Translations under genes and position numbers: made by a program
Assembly (NCBI RefSeq): GCF_949987535.1
Contig: NC_080071.1
Location: forward strand, 24,389,032-24,453,031
Length of the DNA stretch: 64,000 nt
Source: Balaenoptera acutorostrata
Taxonomy: Eukaryota; Chordata; Mammalia; Artiodactyla; Balaenopteridae
Reading direction: 5' to 3'
Notes under the pieces: generated by a model
Databases searched by the model: none
The model's input: only the letters and a program-made list of their open reading frames with translations
What the model was told of the DNA's origin: nothing
Shown here: piece after piece, positions 48,961-61,199 of the stretch
Numbering within the stretch: position 1 is the stretch's first letter
Layout of the letters: each line of letters starts with the position of its first letter

Positions 48961-49075
48961 TTAACACCAGGAGAAAAGGGACAATAATCTATCCTTTGTC
49001 TGTTATTTCCGTGAGACTCATTGTGCCTGAAACATAGTAAGACCTGAGTAAATATTTGTTGAATAAACAAATGGA
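48961..49075 (+). mobile_element. L2/MIR 3' tail
   Basis: Terminal L2-like pattern: CACCAGGAGAAAAGGGACAA, TGCCTGAAACATAGTAAGAC, CTGAGTAAATATTTGTTGAA and TAAACAAATGG. Confidence 0.68.
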
Positions 49076-51319
49076 GGTTTAATGGTTTGTTCTAGGAAAC
49101 ATGGGACACACACCTTGAGATAAGGGAAAGTCACAAAAATCAGGCAAATTCTTGCCAGATTTGAAATCTAACAATAAAGCCATATCACTTCATCAGTAAT
49201 CTGATCAAGACTACATTTTTATCCCTGGAGGGTGTGACAGCCTGAGTTCATGGACAGACATTAAAGATTGAGCTGGATCTAGTGTAAGCAGCAAGGTTAT
49301 ATTGGTATTGGAGGATATATTGTTTAGTCAAACTGAAACAAACAAACAAACAAAAAATTTATTTTTGATGTAACCAGCAAGCCAAAAAATGTTGAAAAAC
49401 TTCTAAGCTTTAGGTAGTAACTTAATTTTAGTTGCTTTTAAAATAATATTTCTATAATTATGTCAAGTGTTTAGACACCAAAATATATGCAAGTGACTTT
49501 GATAAAGCATTAAATTCAGAAGGAATTTTTCCTATACTAAAGGCTTTAACATTGAATCCCCGTTTAGACTCATCCTGTATACTTAAATGTGAATCGATTT
49601 ACAGAATTTTCAACAAAAGCTGAATGCAAACAAGCAATAATAACTCTATTGCCTTTTAGCTAAACTTTGAACTCTCATGATTTGCTATGCACAGGAGGAA
49701 ACTCAAGGGTACCATATGAATTCATTTTGAGGCCAAAGAAATATAAAGGAAAAATGTAATTATTTAAGGAAGCAAAGGATGACACAAAGCATATTCAAAT
49801 ACTGATCCAATAAAAAGTACCTGTTGAATGACCTAAGAAATTTTGGTCTCTTCAAGAAAGAAGGACAGGTATTTTCCCACCCTTTCCCAGATCTGTAGGT
49901 AAGGATTGGATCTGGGCTTCTTCTACCTCCAGAAGCAGTAGTCTTTTATGTTTGAAAAGGTAGCTCTTTGAAGGGATTATTCAACTGTTTTTGCCTGTGT
50001 AAGGAAGTGACTGACTAGAGCCCTGGGGCTGCTGGATAGAAAGGGAAGTTGCCCAAGACAGAGAATTGAAATAGAGTATCTTTTCTGTTAATGGTGAGGA
50101 CCTGCAACCCAGCCTCACACACAGGTCCTAGGAAGTGGGACATTCCCTGAGGAGGGGTAGCTGATGAATGTTGTTAGAATCTGGGGAGAACTGCCCAGCA
50201 TGGCACTGAGAGGGTGAACATGACAGCAGAAATGCCATCTTTTAAGTAGATCCCCCAGATAAGTCAAGGTGCGTCTTCAGTGGTGACCATAATAGATCAA
50301 CCAATCAAGTCTTCTCAATCCACTTTCTTGGACTATGTAAACCCTAGGGTCTCTACAACCCAAGAAGAGTGAGGGTGAATTAAAATGATTGCTCTTTCAC
50401 ATATCTTGGGAATGGGCTAGGAAGAAGTTGCAAGCCAGGTTTGATTGGATTAAGGACCAAACATAAGGAAGAAGGAAGAAAGGAAGAAAGGGAGGGAGGG
50501 AGAAGGGACAAAGGAAGGAGGGAAGAGGGAACAAGGGGAGATGAGAAAAAAGAAAAAAAGTGGAGAAAAGAAAACTTTTAGAATTCTTAAAACCAGACTC
50601 AAAATAATTTAAACCTGTTACAGATATATCAGTAGTTACTTTCCAGATGATAATGGGTATTTGTTTCCATTAATTGTTCTCAACTTTGCTACTAACATTG
50701 CCAAATTAGGCTTCAGAGGAGGAGTGCCCACTTTGAAACCATTCAAAAGAGGCAAAGCCCTCAAAAATCAATATGTGGTAACTTTGTGTACAGTGTGTTT
50801 ACTGAAAACAGGAGATAATCAAGTAGCTTAAGTGGAAAGTGTTTTAGTATTTTCATAGTATTAACTGTCTGGCACGCAGCAGATAATTTCTTAATGCTAT
50901 AAATTAATATACCTTATGATGCTAGACAGAATATTTATCTTCAACACAGTTTAGAAATAGATAGTTAATGACCCCAAATCATTATTCAGTAATTAATTTA
51001 CATTTTATCAGTCTCAACAACTTCTCCTTATATTATAAAAAATTCACATGTATGCAAGAAGACATTTTTTGTTCAATCTTCAGTTAATGCTCATTTCTCA
51101 TGTGAATTTGTGATAGTTCTACATCCCCTTAAGGTCTGTGATACACAGGTTGGCAAAGTATAATCACTTTTTTACCATTAAAAGTGCAAAAGATTGTAAA
51201 TTTGGCTTTGGGACTAAGTGATATTAATTTAAGATCCCTCCTTTGGTTCCCTAAATGGTATCTTCTGGTCATATACTAGTATTCTTAATGTGATCAAGAG
51301 TAGTGAATCACTTGTCTTT
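49076..51319. other. Unassigned non-coding region, 2.2 kb
   Basis: Apart from an (AAAC)n run near 49337-49356 and the purine tract at 50463-50573 listed separately, I see no repeat family and no gene. Confidence 0.4.
50463..50573. repeat. Polypurine (GA/GGAA-rich) tract
   Basis: About 110 bases almost without pyrimidines, with GGAAGAAAGGAAGAAAGG and GGGAGGGAGG units. Contains several GGAA tetramers. Confidence 0.92.
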
Positions 51320-51333
51320 AAAACCTAATTACA

Positions 51334-51616
51334 GGGCTTCCCTGGTGGCGCAGTGGGTGGGAATCTGCCTGCCAATGCAGGGGACACGGGTTCGATCCCT
51401 GGCCCGGGAAGATTCCCACATGCCGCGGAGCAACTAGGCCCATGTGCCACAACTACTGAGCCTGCGCTCTAGAGCCCGTGCTCTGCAACAAGAGAAGCCA
51501 CGACAGTGAGAAACCTGAGCATCACTCACTGCAACTAGAGAAAGCTCGCGCACAGAACAAAGACCCAACACAGCCAAAAATAAAAACAAATAATTAATTA
51601 AAAAACAAAACAAAAC
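51334..51616 (+). mobile_element. CHR-2 type SINE (internally deleted)
   Basis: Head GGGCTTCCCTGGTGGCGCAG then GTGGGTGGGAATCTGCC, body shortened after AGAGAAGCCACGACAGTGAG, tail of CAAAACAAAA units. Perfect target-site duplication AAAACCTAATTACA at 51320-51333 and 51617-51630. Confidence 0.95.
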
Positions 51617-51630
51617 AAAACCTAATTACA

Positions 51631-52464
51631 CCAGAAATGTTGTGTCTGGTATGCATACAAATAAGCTCAGCTTCAATATTTTATTTCATTGCAGCATTTG
51701 CTTAACCATGATTTCCTTTTTAAGTATATACTTTATCGAATGCGTAAACATGGTTTTTTTGAACAGCATACTTAAAATGTCTTTGGATGTTTGAGCAATA
51801 AAACTTCCTGAGAAAGATCAGCAGAGTATTATTCTTTCAATTATGAACAATACATTATTTACATGTAGAACAGCAGCTAATTATTATTTAGATATCATTC
51901 TGCCAGCTGCCTGGCAGTGACTTCTAAGTTTATGAATGCATTCTAAAAGTTCTCTATATAAGAATCAGATTGATACATTACATTAAAAATACACTTATTT
52001 TTTACTCTATAGAAACAGACAAAACGCCTATCTTTTGACCATGCAATATTTATCTAATCTATGTCTATGTTTGTCTTCATTTACTTTTATACCTATATTT
52101 ACATCAATATCTGTATCAGGGATTCATTTAGAGACCTACTCAAGCAAGCTTAATTGAAGGGAGATTTTGTGTAGACTTAGGATAGATACTGTGGATATTT
52201 ATCTGTGATGAATGTCCATTTCTTGCTCAGTTCCACGTCCCTCCCATCTCTTTTTCTGGAAATATCCCTCCTCTTCCAATTTCAAACTTGTAGTTCCAAG
52301 GTCCCTGTATCCTTACAGCCTGAACATGTGACCATACCTAGGATAGTTGGTGACTTTCTCAAGTTGTTTTCAACCTACAACCTAGGAAAGAGAGACTGTC
52401 TCTCTCAGGCAACAGCACTGTGAGAAGTGAGTTCCCAAATCCAAAATATCTGTTTCAATAACAA
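51631..52464. other. Unassigned AT-rich stretch
   Basis: No gene or repeat family recognised. Confidence 0.35.
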
Positions 52465-52640
52465 CAACAGTTGATATCAAACACTCTACTAAACACTTAA
52501 AATGTTTTACAACAACTCTATCATTAGTCACATTATACAGGTATGGAAACTATAGGTTAGAGTTGTTACTCAAGTCTCAGCGCAAATGAGTGGTGGTCTC
52601 ATGTCTGAAGTCAGGCAGTCTGATCTTAATCTGGCCACTT
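52465..52640 (-). mobile_element. MIR SINE
   Basis: Reversed MIR pattern: CTACTAAACACTTAAAATGT, CATTATACAGGTATGGAAAC (consensus TTTTACAGATGAGGAAAC), TCAGCGCAAATGAGTGGTGG and AGTCAGGCAGTCTGATCTT. Confidence 0.75.
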
Positions 52641-54619
52641 TTCACAGTACACCCCTCTCCTACCAGCGGGATGAAACTCAGTGAGAATGTGATGCACATC
52701 ACACAGGAATTAGACAAGACTGCCTGGTTGTATTTGAGTCTGTGATTCCAGTTGCTTCTGAGTTATGGCTATATCAGCTGTCCAGCCTCTGCCCTTCCTA
52801 CTGTTTGTTTAAAAACTCCTTTAATTCTGACAGAATCTCAAATTCTTCCAATAAATCTCACTTTTTTTCCCTTAAGCTAGTTTGAGTTGGGTTGCTCATA
52901 CTCCAAGGAAAGGAAGCATAGTAAAGGTGAGTCCCTTAGAGATGGATAGAGGATTTGGGAGGCCAGATCCAGTGGTCCTCTGCCCCCTCCAAGGGCAGCA
53001 AGGCCTCTTCCTTTCTGCCTTCTTCTGTCTTCTTTAGATCTTTCTCTCTCTCTCTCTCACTCACTGGTTTCCCCCATCTAGACATTTTACTTTCCAGGGC
53101 TAAGACTTTCCTCACTTCCTAGGGTCTTTGTTTTTGTTTTCCCCTATATAGTATACAATTTCTTTTAAACAGATCATGAATCAATATATACATGAATGAG
53201 TCCTTGTTATAATACCTGGGCAGCAAATTACTTGAGCTAATAAAGATCTTGTTGGAGGAGAAGGAAGCCTAGGATAGGGGGTAGGGTTGGGAGGTGTATG
53301 GGGGGATGGGTTATACCTTTTGGAGGAGTGAGGTGAAAGGGAGTGTTTTTTAAGATTCACTCTGGTCTAATCAGCAGAGGAATCAACAAAGCCCATCCCA
53401 TAGTACAAATGGAAAGATATCCTCTCAATACTAGATGTGCTGTACATATAGTTCATTTAGAACTTATTCTGAGGTCTCAGGTGTTTGTGTTTTTACATCC
53501 TTTTGAAAGTTGGGGCTCCTTTCAGGGAGTCGGAAGAAAGCTTGCCAGGGCCATGAGAATTGGACTTTAGTCGTATTATCTCTGTGCCTCACACTCATTG
53601 TTTCCACAATAAGTATACTAACTCCTGGCCTGTCCACTTCATAAAATCGTGAGATGTAAAATTACATAATTAAGAGGAATATACTAAGGAAACTGTAAAG
53701 AGTTAAGCATGGGAGGTATGATTCTTAACCTGTGTTTTATCCAGAATAAGTAGTCAATATATTCTATGCATTTAAGAAACTATTATTTCAGCAGTTTTTT
53801 TGACTTGACTGAGGGGAAAGAAGGACATTCAGCTACTAAAATAACAGATTTATAATGACACCTTGAAAGCATTTTATTATATGTTGGATAGAATAGAGAT
53901 GATAAGATCCATCACTGCTACTATAATTCTTTCTTCTGTCCAATTTTTTATCCACCCTTCTAAGTGTAGTTCAGGAACCACGTCCCAAGATCCCCTTTAA
54001 TTGACATATTTCTTTAAACTTCTATAACTTTGTCTGAATTATACAAATTGACTTTTATAAGATAATGCATACTCTTTTAAGACTGCAACCAGAGTTCCCT
54101 GAGTACTCAATAAACACCATTATTTTTATTTCTGAGTCATTTTTAAACACTCAATTGGTCACTATTTTTTTAAAAAAAGGTCTTGCATCTAAATTTATTC
54201 TTATATCAATTATTACTATGCCATTTTGCTTCCCATGTATAAGCCAAGTAGATATAATTTGTCCACTGCAAATAGCATCTATACACTACTGATTTTTATT
54301 ATTTAAAACTGCAAGTTGCTCACTGCAATTTACACAGTATGCTTCTTTCTAGTTTCTATCACCATGCTGATACTTTAAATAATCAGAAAAAATCCAAAAT
54401 TGGTAGGAAATAGGGTGGTCAGAGCTTGATGACTCAGCAGATAGTAAATGTTCAACTTAATTAGACAGAAGAAAGAAAGGAGGTATTAGGAACTGGTAAA
54501 AAGAGATGAATGACCAGGGATATCAGAGGGCTGGTAATTTTGCCTGTGTTAGGTTGATCATCTGGTGGAAAATGAACCTGAAGGAAAGCATTTGCAGCAG
54601 GAGTGCTGTACACTACTTG
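52641..54619. other. Unassigned non-coding region, 2 kb
   Basis: The part at about 52790-52920 (CAATAAATCTCACTTTTTTT, CTTAAGCTAGTTTGAGTTGG) may be the end of an old repeat that I cannot name. A (CT)n run lies at 53043-53060. A G-rich patch lies near 53275-53310. No gene is supported. Confidence 0.4.
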
Positions 54620-54705
54620 TGCTTGCTGGTTCCTTCATTCATTGCATATTTATTCAGTACCTACTGTGTGTCAACTACTATAGTAGTCTTTGGAGATAAC
54701 ACTTA
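54620..54705 (-). mobile_element. L2/MIR 3' tail, antisense
   Basis: TTCATTCATTGCATATTTAT, TCAGTACCTACTGTGTGTCA and a TAGTAGTCTTTGGAGATAAC end follow the reversed L2 terminus. Confidence 0.65.
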
Positions 54706-55782
54706 GCTTTTTCGTCTTTAATCAGACTGATGTCTAGAAAATGTGACAAATACTCTAGTGGATCAAGGAGAGGATAATAAAGATGCCTTAGGGTTTAGGT
54801 GTGTATGTGTTACGGGGTAAGGGAGTGTCTCTACCTTAAGGAAAGATTTTATACCAGTAGACAGTCTTTGGAAACTTTTTTCTTTCTAGTGTTTTCCTTC
54901 CAGATACTTGTCTTTTCCTATGCTATAGTTTCCATATCAGAAGTGGGTAAATATTATTCAATAATATATTACATGACTATAAAATTCCCGAAGGTTTCAT
55001 GTAAATCTCAAATCAGAGAACTGTAAGTCAGGAACTGGAAGATCTACAGGCAGTACAGTGTCTCAGAAAGTTTCATTTTATAAAAGAAAAATATCAACAT
55101 CTACAAGAACCAGTGATGCTTTGATTTTATGGCTGGTGTGACTATAAAAATTTAAGCCACAAGACTAATATTTGGTATCAGTATTAAGAAGAAAATCCTT
55201 TCCAAGGGAATATTTTTCTCCACATAGCTTCCTTTATAATCTCTTACAATTAGACAGCACATTGTATGTTTTTCCCCAAATATCTAAACGTTGATAAAGT
55301 TGATAAAATCTAGTACAAACCAGCAAGATTATTCTAAGTTATCATTAGGAACTGCTAAAAATGCAAACTGATACACAAACACTTTTTAAAAAAATGGTCA
55401 AAGAGACTGATTGTTCCACTTGAATGATGCCCAGGCATAAATAATCACTCCCTCTACAAATTACTATGAGTACAACAGCTAGAACAAAACTGACAGGGGA
55501 TAAACAATGTAGGCTTGGATATAGATATTTAAAAAATCAATTTATGAATTACTTTTCAAAAACTAAATGCATTTATCCAATGTAAACACAAATATCTCTA
55601 AGCAGATGCAGTTTCAACTTTAAATTTATTTTCCCGAATTCATGATATTTTAGCATGTTATGAAGCATCATATATGTTTACTCCAGTCAAAATAAATTTA
55701 GGCAACATATTTTGGCTAGTTAACATAATTTTTTAAAGCTGTTATATTTTTTAATGGTTAGACATCTATAACCATATAAGCC

Positions 55783-55826
55783 AAAGTCAAATAGAACCGT
55801 AAAAAGTCAAATAGAACCGTAAAAAG
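55783..55826. repeat. 20-bp unit tandem duplication
   Basis: AAAGTCAAATAGAACCGT is followed two bases later by an identical copy and a third partial start (AAAAAG). The copies are identical, so the event is probably recent. Confidence 0.93.
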
Positions 55827-56734
55827 AAATTCAAAAAATAATAAAATGTCATGATGCTGACATGAATATTTACACTGACTTTATTTTGTTTGATGTTACT
55901 AGGAAAAGGATATAGAAGGAGGAAAAGAATACAGGCGAGCAAAAAATAGAAGACCAGTCTGCTACTAACACCAACATTCAATGATAAACTTACTCTTCAG
56001 AGGGCAAGGGGGAAGAAGAGAAAAAAAGCCTAAACAGACCTGAATTCAAGGTGCAGGAAGAGAAAAATTAATAGAAGACATGTCAAAATGCCTTTAATAT
56101 GTGATACTTGAATCCTGGTATGTGTACAAGTCCAAAAACTACATACACATGTAACTTCTTATCTATCTAAATATTTAAATACCCATCAGCTTACTCCTGA
56201 CTGTATGTTGAAGAATGAGTCCTAAGATTGTCAAGGCTGAGGTGCACACCTTATACCTCACTCTGTTACAATTTTTCTTAATGGGTTTCAATTTTTTCAA
56301 TTCTGCAGGGCTTCTAATACATGGTAGGTCCTTTGCTATGTACTCAAGTGTCCTCTTCACAGAGCCTGGAGGTAATAGGTCCTACTTTGTTGACACCACA
56401 CTGTTTTCTTAACAGTTGGTGTTTGTAAGGATAAGGAAAATGTTTATTGACTATAATGGAAGGTGTGCTTAGTACAATTGGGGAGTGGTCACATTACTGT
56501 CTTTCATAGAGCTGGTCCAATTGACAATGAAAGTGAATATATAATAAAAATGTAATAAATGAATAAATTTCACATAAGTGAAATTCACCTGATGACAAAA
56601 TTCTCCATTTTTTCTTTTACAACAGATGCTCTGCTTTTCACATGATTTTCCTCCTTTCCTCCACTTTAACTACTTAAAAAATCTTAATATTTCATTTACT
56701 TTCCTTTATCCTTCTTTTTCTTTCTTTTTAAAGA

Positions 56735-56771
<37 letters not shown>
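56735..56771. repeat. (GT)n microsatellite
   Basis: About 18 uninterrupted GT units after AAGAAT. Confidence 0.97.
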
Positions 56772-56773
<2 letters not shown>

Positions 56774-58034
56774 ACACAAAAAACCATTACTGATGCCCCT
56801 TATTGACTGGGAAATTCCACTTCCAGCACCAAAGTTGCTCACATTTTGCACATGTACCTTAACATGAAACAAAAGTTTATGTAAAATTAAACAAAACAAA
56901 AATCCAAATAGAAAAAAGGGACTGTAAATTTGTGAAAGTCCTGATTGTTAGTAAAAAGGAAGGTCTTGAACAGGGAAACGAAATTCCTTTTGCTAAGTTT
57001 CCAAATCTGTCTAGCACCTCTTTGTTGTCAAAATATTTTTTCATAAGTCCATGTTCCACATTGATGAAAAAATCAATGAGTTCTTCAACAATGAAACAAA
57101 AAAGCTTGGTCAGTAGATACCTGATTTTCAGCTTGGCTCCTATTTATATATTTTAGTCAGCTTTGTTATTCTTCACATCTATGATATTATAGAGTTATTT
57201 TTGTTTTTAAAAAATATTACCTGGTTAACTTGCATATTAATCTCATCTAAGGGAAATAGTTTCCAAAAGTAGGGTTATTTCTAGAAAGCACCAAAAAAAT
57301 TTCATGACACATAATGATATACTATGGTTGATCCTGTATCTCGTAACTCTGTTTTTTTAAAGCAATATTTCCTCATTTATTTAATTTACTTTAAAAATTA
57401 ATTCAGGAATACATTAAATTCATTATGCAGTGTTATAAAAAAGAAACCCTTCTGCCTCCATAGAAACTTGTTTATCAGTCAGAAAATTAAGTATGTAAGA
57501 ATGTGAAATAATGAATCAAAACTCAGATATTATGCTTTCAAATAACTACAATTCTTTTTCGGTCCATATAAGCTGGAATCTAAACATTTAAAAAAAACAA
57601 ATAAGAAATACTACTAAGTAACTGACAACGCAATTAGAATAAATATTGGCAAAACAGATTGAGGTACACCATTTCTGAAAACGCTAAATAATTCTGAAAG
57701 TGCCATTTCGTTAAATCAAGACAACTTATGCTTAACTCTACAAAATATTCAATTACTTTTTAAATTTAATGGGTTTGAAGTGTGTATAAATCACGTAGGA
57801 AGCTATCACTCCAATTTTTTAAAAAATCAGATGATTGAGATACATTTATGGCAACTAGAAATTATTTAGTCCAAACATGTTCTAGCAACTCTTGTCAAAG
57901 AGATTTTAGAACAGAGCATTTTGTACAGGTTCCCATCAAGAAGGTTAATGTTTGAACTTATAAAACAAATGACTAGAGAATCCTACTATGCGATTTCAAT
58001 TCTACTCTACTTAAAAAAAAATGTTCATGGCTCT

Positions 58035-58146
58035 CAAACTTTTTTTTATTTATTCAGTTTTTCCCGTTTTATTGAGATATAATTGACATGCACCACTGTA
58101 TAAGTTTAAGGTGTACAGTATAATGGTTTGACTTACATATATTGCT
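58035..58146 (-). mobile_element. Old L1 3' tail, antisense
   Basis: TCCCGTTTTATTGAGATATA, ATTGACATGCACCACTGTAT and AAGTTTAAGGTGTACAGTAT are the reversed end of an older L1. Confidence 0.82.
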
Positions 58147-58159
58147 AATCTGTTCTGCT

Positions 58160-58265
58160 TTTTAAAAATATTTTTATTGGAGTATAGTTGATTTACAATG
58201 TTGTGTTAGTTCCAGGTGTACAGCAAAGTAAATCAGTTATACATATACATATATCCACTCTTCTT
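58160..58265 (-). mobile_element. Cetartiodactyl L1 3' tail, antisense
   Basis: TTTTTATTGGAGTATAGTTG, ATTTACAATGTTGTGTTAGT, TCCAGGTGTACAGCAAAGTA and ATCAGTTATACATATACATA are the reversed tail of the younger L1 family, placed next to the older tail in the same orientation. Confidence 0.88.
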
Positions 58266-58784
58266 TAGATTCTTTTCCCATGTAAAGATTTTAACTTTCA
58301 CATAAACAAATTTTAACAGAGTTAGCCCCAGTGAGAAGGCCTACTTCAAGGTGTTACTGGGTATTAAGGTCTTTTTATAAAAGGCCATGCTATACATTTA
58401 AAAGAAGACTAGTACCCTACAACATTTCCTTGCCAAGACAGAATATTTAAGTGACATGAAGGATAAATAGATCTGTCTTAGCAATATAGCCATGATTTGT
58501 GTTAGCAGGATAGTTAACAGATAGTATCCACATCAAAATATGTTCCAAGTTTTAAATTATTGATTTAAAAAACAATTTTAAGTAGCTAAATTATTGATTT
58601 CAAAACTAATTTGGGAATACAAGCACTTAGTGAAATGAAGGCTGACCACCAAAAGAGATACAAAATTAAAGGTATTTTTGATAGACTAATCAAAACAAGA
58701 CTTTGTGGGACCTTAAAACTGAGATGAAATGACTTGAATTTTAATTATTTGAGACAGGTTTTCTGAAGCTGAGTTAATCTTGAT
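58266..58784. other. Unassigned stretch
   Basis: Two imperfect copies of AAATTATTGATTT occur near 58555 and 58588. Nothing else is recognised. Confidence 0.35.
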
Positions 58785-59960
58785 AAACTATGCCCGCATT
58801 TTCTACCATTTGGAGAAACACAACGATAACGTTGAGTGTCTGGTACCACCCATTTACCTCTGAAGTCAAAACTGCCCTAACTTTAGTACAATTCAGTAGC
58901 AACTGTGGAATCAGCAGTCACAGATTCCTTGCAGCCATGTTGTGTTTGGCTCGTAGGCATGGACATGGGCTAGGGAAGAAAACTGAAACAAAAAGCAGAG
59001 GTGCAAGAGACATCATTGCTTCATCAAGTGGGAATGAGAGATGCCAGCAGTATTTCTAAGGAGGATAAAGAAAAGGAGGATAAGGGAATCAAGCAAGCGG
59101 GTGGCCCAGTATGAATTTCTGCAGCCTTTTCATAAGCTTTGGCCAGGAGCAAGTCTTCCAGCTCCTGCAAAGTATAAATGCAAACTGAAGTGTTCACGCT
59201 GCCCCACCCCCTCAGGTGCAGTCAAATCACCAATCATCGTTTCTGTCCAAGGGCAGTCTACACTGGTGCACAAAAGGAAAAGAGGGAGGGGTGAAACGGA
59301 GGGATTGGCTAGTATTAAAGGAGAGCTTTTTCCAGAGTTCTATGGTTGCTATAGTAACAGCTTCTTTTGTTTTTAGTATTCAGAACAGCTGCTTCTTTTG
59401 GGCTTCTGGTGGGGGATATTATGGAGGTAACTGAGAGGGAAAGAAGCACCACTCTGACCATGGAAAACGGTTTTCCATAGTCAGATCATTCTTGTTTAAA
59501 TGGGTTTAATTTTATACTAGGGTTAAATGTGGGTTTTGAATGTGGGGAACAAGAACTTTTAGAAGATGAATTCCACCAAGGAAAGACCTAGGTGTGCCGT
59601 GATCTGCAAGATGTCTTCAGCTAACTTGAACAACAGACCTCCACTCCCTTGTGCCCTTAGGACTTGAAACCCTCCATTCTCTTTCTACCTGTTGTATAGG
59701 CAAACTGTAGTTCAATCTCCCCGGGGTGGGTGTTTTTCTCAACAGGAAATAGCAGTTCTTCCAAATGCTCACAAATCCCTGTTCACCTTTCCAAGTCCTA
59801 ATTAATTCCTTTAATTAGAGCTTTTTCTGGCTGCAACCATTTACAAAGTTGAATTGCTGCTCAAAACAAATTAATGAATATTCATAAACTAATAATGTTC
59901 GCTGAATTAACAGTCCTGTTGCCCACCTACTGTCCTTACAACAAGCCTATTAACACCTTC
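58785..59960. promoter_or_regulatory. Candidate regulatory island (unique, site-rich)
   Basis: This stretch has no recognised repeat, is less AT-rich than its surroundings and groups several site-like patterns: an inverted CCAAT (ATTGG, 59304-59308), an RFX X-box-like GTTGCTATAGTAAC (59345-59358), a 33-bp near-perfect palindrome (59453-59485), homeodomain-type AATTAATT and TTTAATTAGA around 59803-59818 and a POU-type palindrome ATGAATATTCAT (59874-59885). Open frames here (89-111 codons) have no known motif. A distal enhancer or conserved non-coding element is the most reasonable reading, but this is inference. Confidence 0.3.
59453..59485. repeat. 33-bp near-perfect palindrome
   Basis: TCTGACCATGGAAAAC (59453-59468) and GTTTTCCATAGTCAGA (59470-59485) are reverse complements except at one position, around a single central G. 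Confidence 0.95.
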
Positions 59961-60044
59961 TATAGACCTTAGTAAAGACGGGGCATCCCCAAGGGAAAGG
60001 TAGAGACAAATGCGGTTTCATTCTAAGGAACAAAGGCCCTATCC

Positions 60045-60078
60045 GTCTGTCTGTCTATCTATCTATCTATCTATCTAT
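60045..60078. repeat. (GTCT)n/(ATCT)n microsatellite
   Basis: Three GTCT-type units followed by about six ATCT units. Confidence 0.95.
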
Positions 60079-60120
60079 GTAAAAGTATGGTTTTATTTTA
60101 AGAAACAAGTGCCTCACCAA

Positions 60121-60220
60121 CATCTCTCTCTCTCTCTGTATATATATAGATATACACATATATACATACATACCCATATATACATATATATACACCCATA
60201 CATATATACATATATCTGTA
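60121..60220. repeat. (CT)n then TA/CATA compound microsatellite
   Basis: CTCTCTCTCTCT passes into TATATATAGATATACACATA and mixed TATACATA units over about 100 bases. Open frames on both strands here are pure repeat peptides. Confidence 0.92.
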
Positions 60221-60894
60221 AGTACATGGCATAATGTAGAAACCCAAGGGGTTAAAAATAATGAAGCAAAACATTAAAAATGGCACCTGCTGGTTGAGTA
60301 GTCAAATTTTGTAAATATACAAAATTAAGATGTAAATAAGCAAAGCAGAAGGCACAGATGTCCTTATAAACAAATTGATATTGAACAGGGTGTACTATCG
60401 TATTTCCAACCCTTTGGGATTTTGGAAAAGTGCAATATGAAAGCAAAGTGATGCTCTTGTTTTTTCATTAAAATTTATTCACAAACTGCCCAATGAAGGT
60501 TTTAAACTTTGAATTTTAGTAAAACCCATGAAATATTTGGTTGGTTTAATTTGCCAACTGCAGGTATTCCCAGGTGCAACATCCTAAGCCTCAGTTCATG
60601 GCAATTTGATTACATATTTGCCTGAGAATTCTCACAACAACCCACTCATTTTATCCTGATACCACATTGAATCTGAATGAACAAACTTTGATTGATTCAA
60701 ATTTGAAGCAAACAGTAAAGATGTTTAGATTATTTCATTAAATATAGAAGTTCTGCATTATTATTGGATTTCATATGTATATATGTTTATTTCACTTATT
60801 TAATAATAATATTTTTGAACCCAAAGATTTTGGATTAACTTCAGTTAATTATAAATTAGTAAAGGTGAAATTCTGAGTCCTAAAATAAGCACAA
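60221..60894. other. Unassigned AT-rich stretch
   Basis: No gene or repeat family recognised. Confidence 0.35.
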
Positions 60895-61080
60895 GTATTC
60901 CAATTTCTGTGCCTTCTGACTGCTTGATTTGGGGCAAACTGTCTAACCTCTTTGGGCATCAGTCTCACAAACTGTAAAACAATGATACTAACACCTTTGG
61001 GATATGTTTCTGAGAGAATCAGTTAAGACAAGACATATAAATTCATGCAGAAACTGTAAATATCATACGATGCTATTACA
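60895..61080 (+). mobile_element. MIR SINE
   Basis: MIR pattern in order: TCTGTGCCTTCTGACTGCTT, TTGGGGCAAACTGTCTAACC, TCTTTGGGCATCAGTCTCAC, AAACTGTAAAACAATGATAC and AGAGAATCAGTTAAGACAAG. Confidence 0.82.
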
Positions 61081-61199
61081 ATAATATATATTATTAAGAG
61101 AAAGTAACCAGTTTTTATTGTTTTTTCATCTCATGAATTGTTTTGATTTCACTTTTATCCTCTGCTTATATTCTTATTATTATCAATATGGTGATGACA

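Larger units (their letters stand above)
54706..58034. other. Unassigned AT-rich region, 3.3 kb
   Basis: Contains the 20-bp tandem duplication at 55783-55826 and a (GT)n microsatellite at 56735-56771. The rest shows no recognisable gene or repeat family. Open frames are 60-75 codons. Confidence 0.4.

Noticed and set aside
56696..56899. Open frame with a Thr-His run
   Set aside because: It is the (GT)n microsatellite read in reverse.
60010..60286. Open frames rich in Tyr, Ile and His
   Set aside because: They are translations of the compound microsatellite at 60045-60220.
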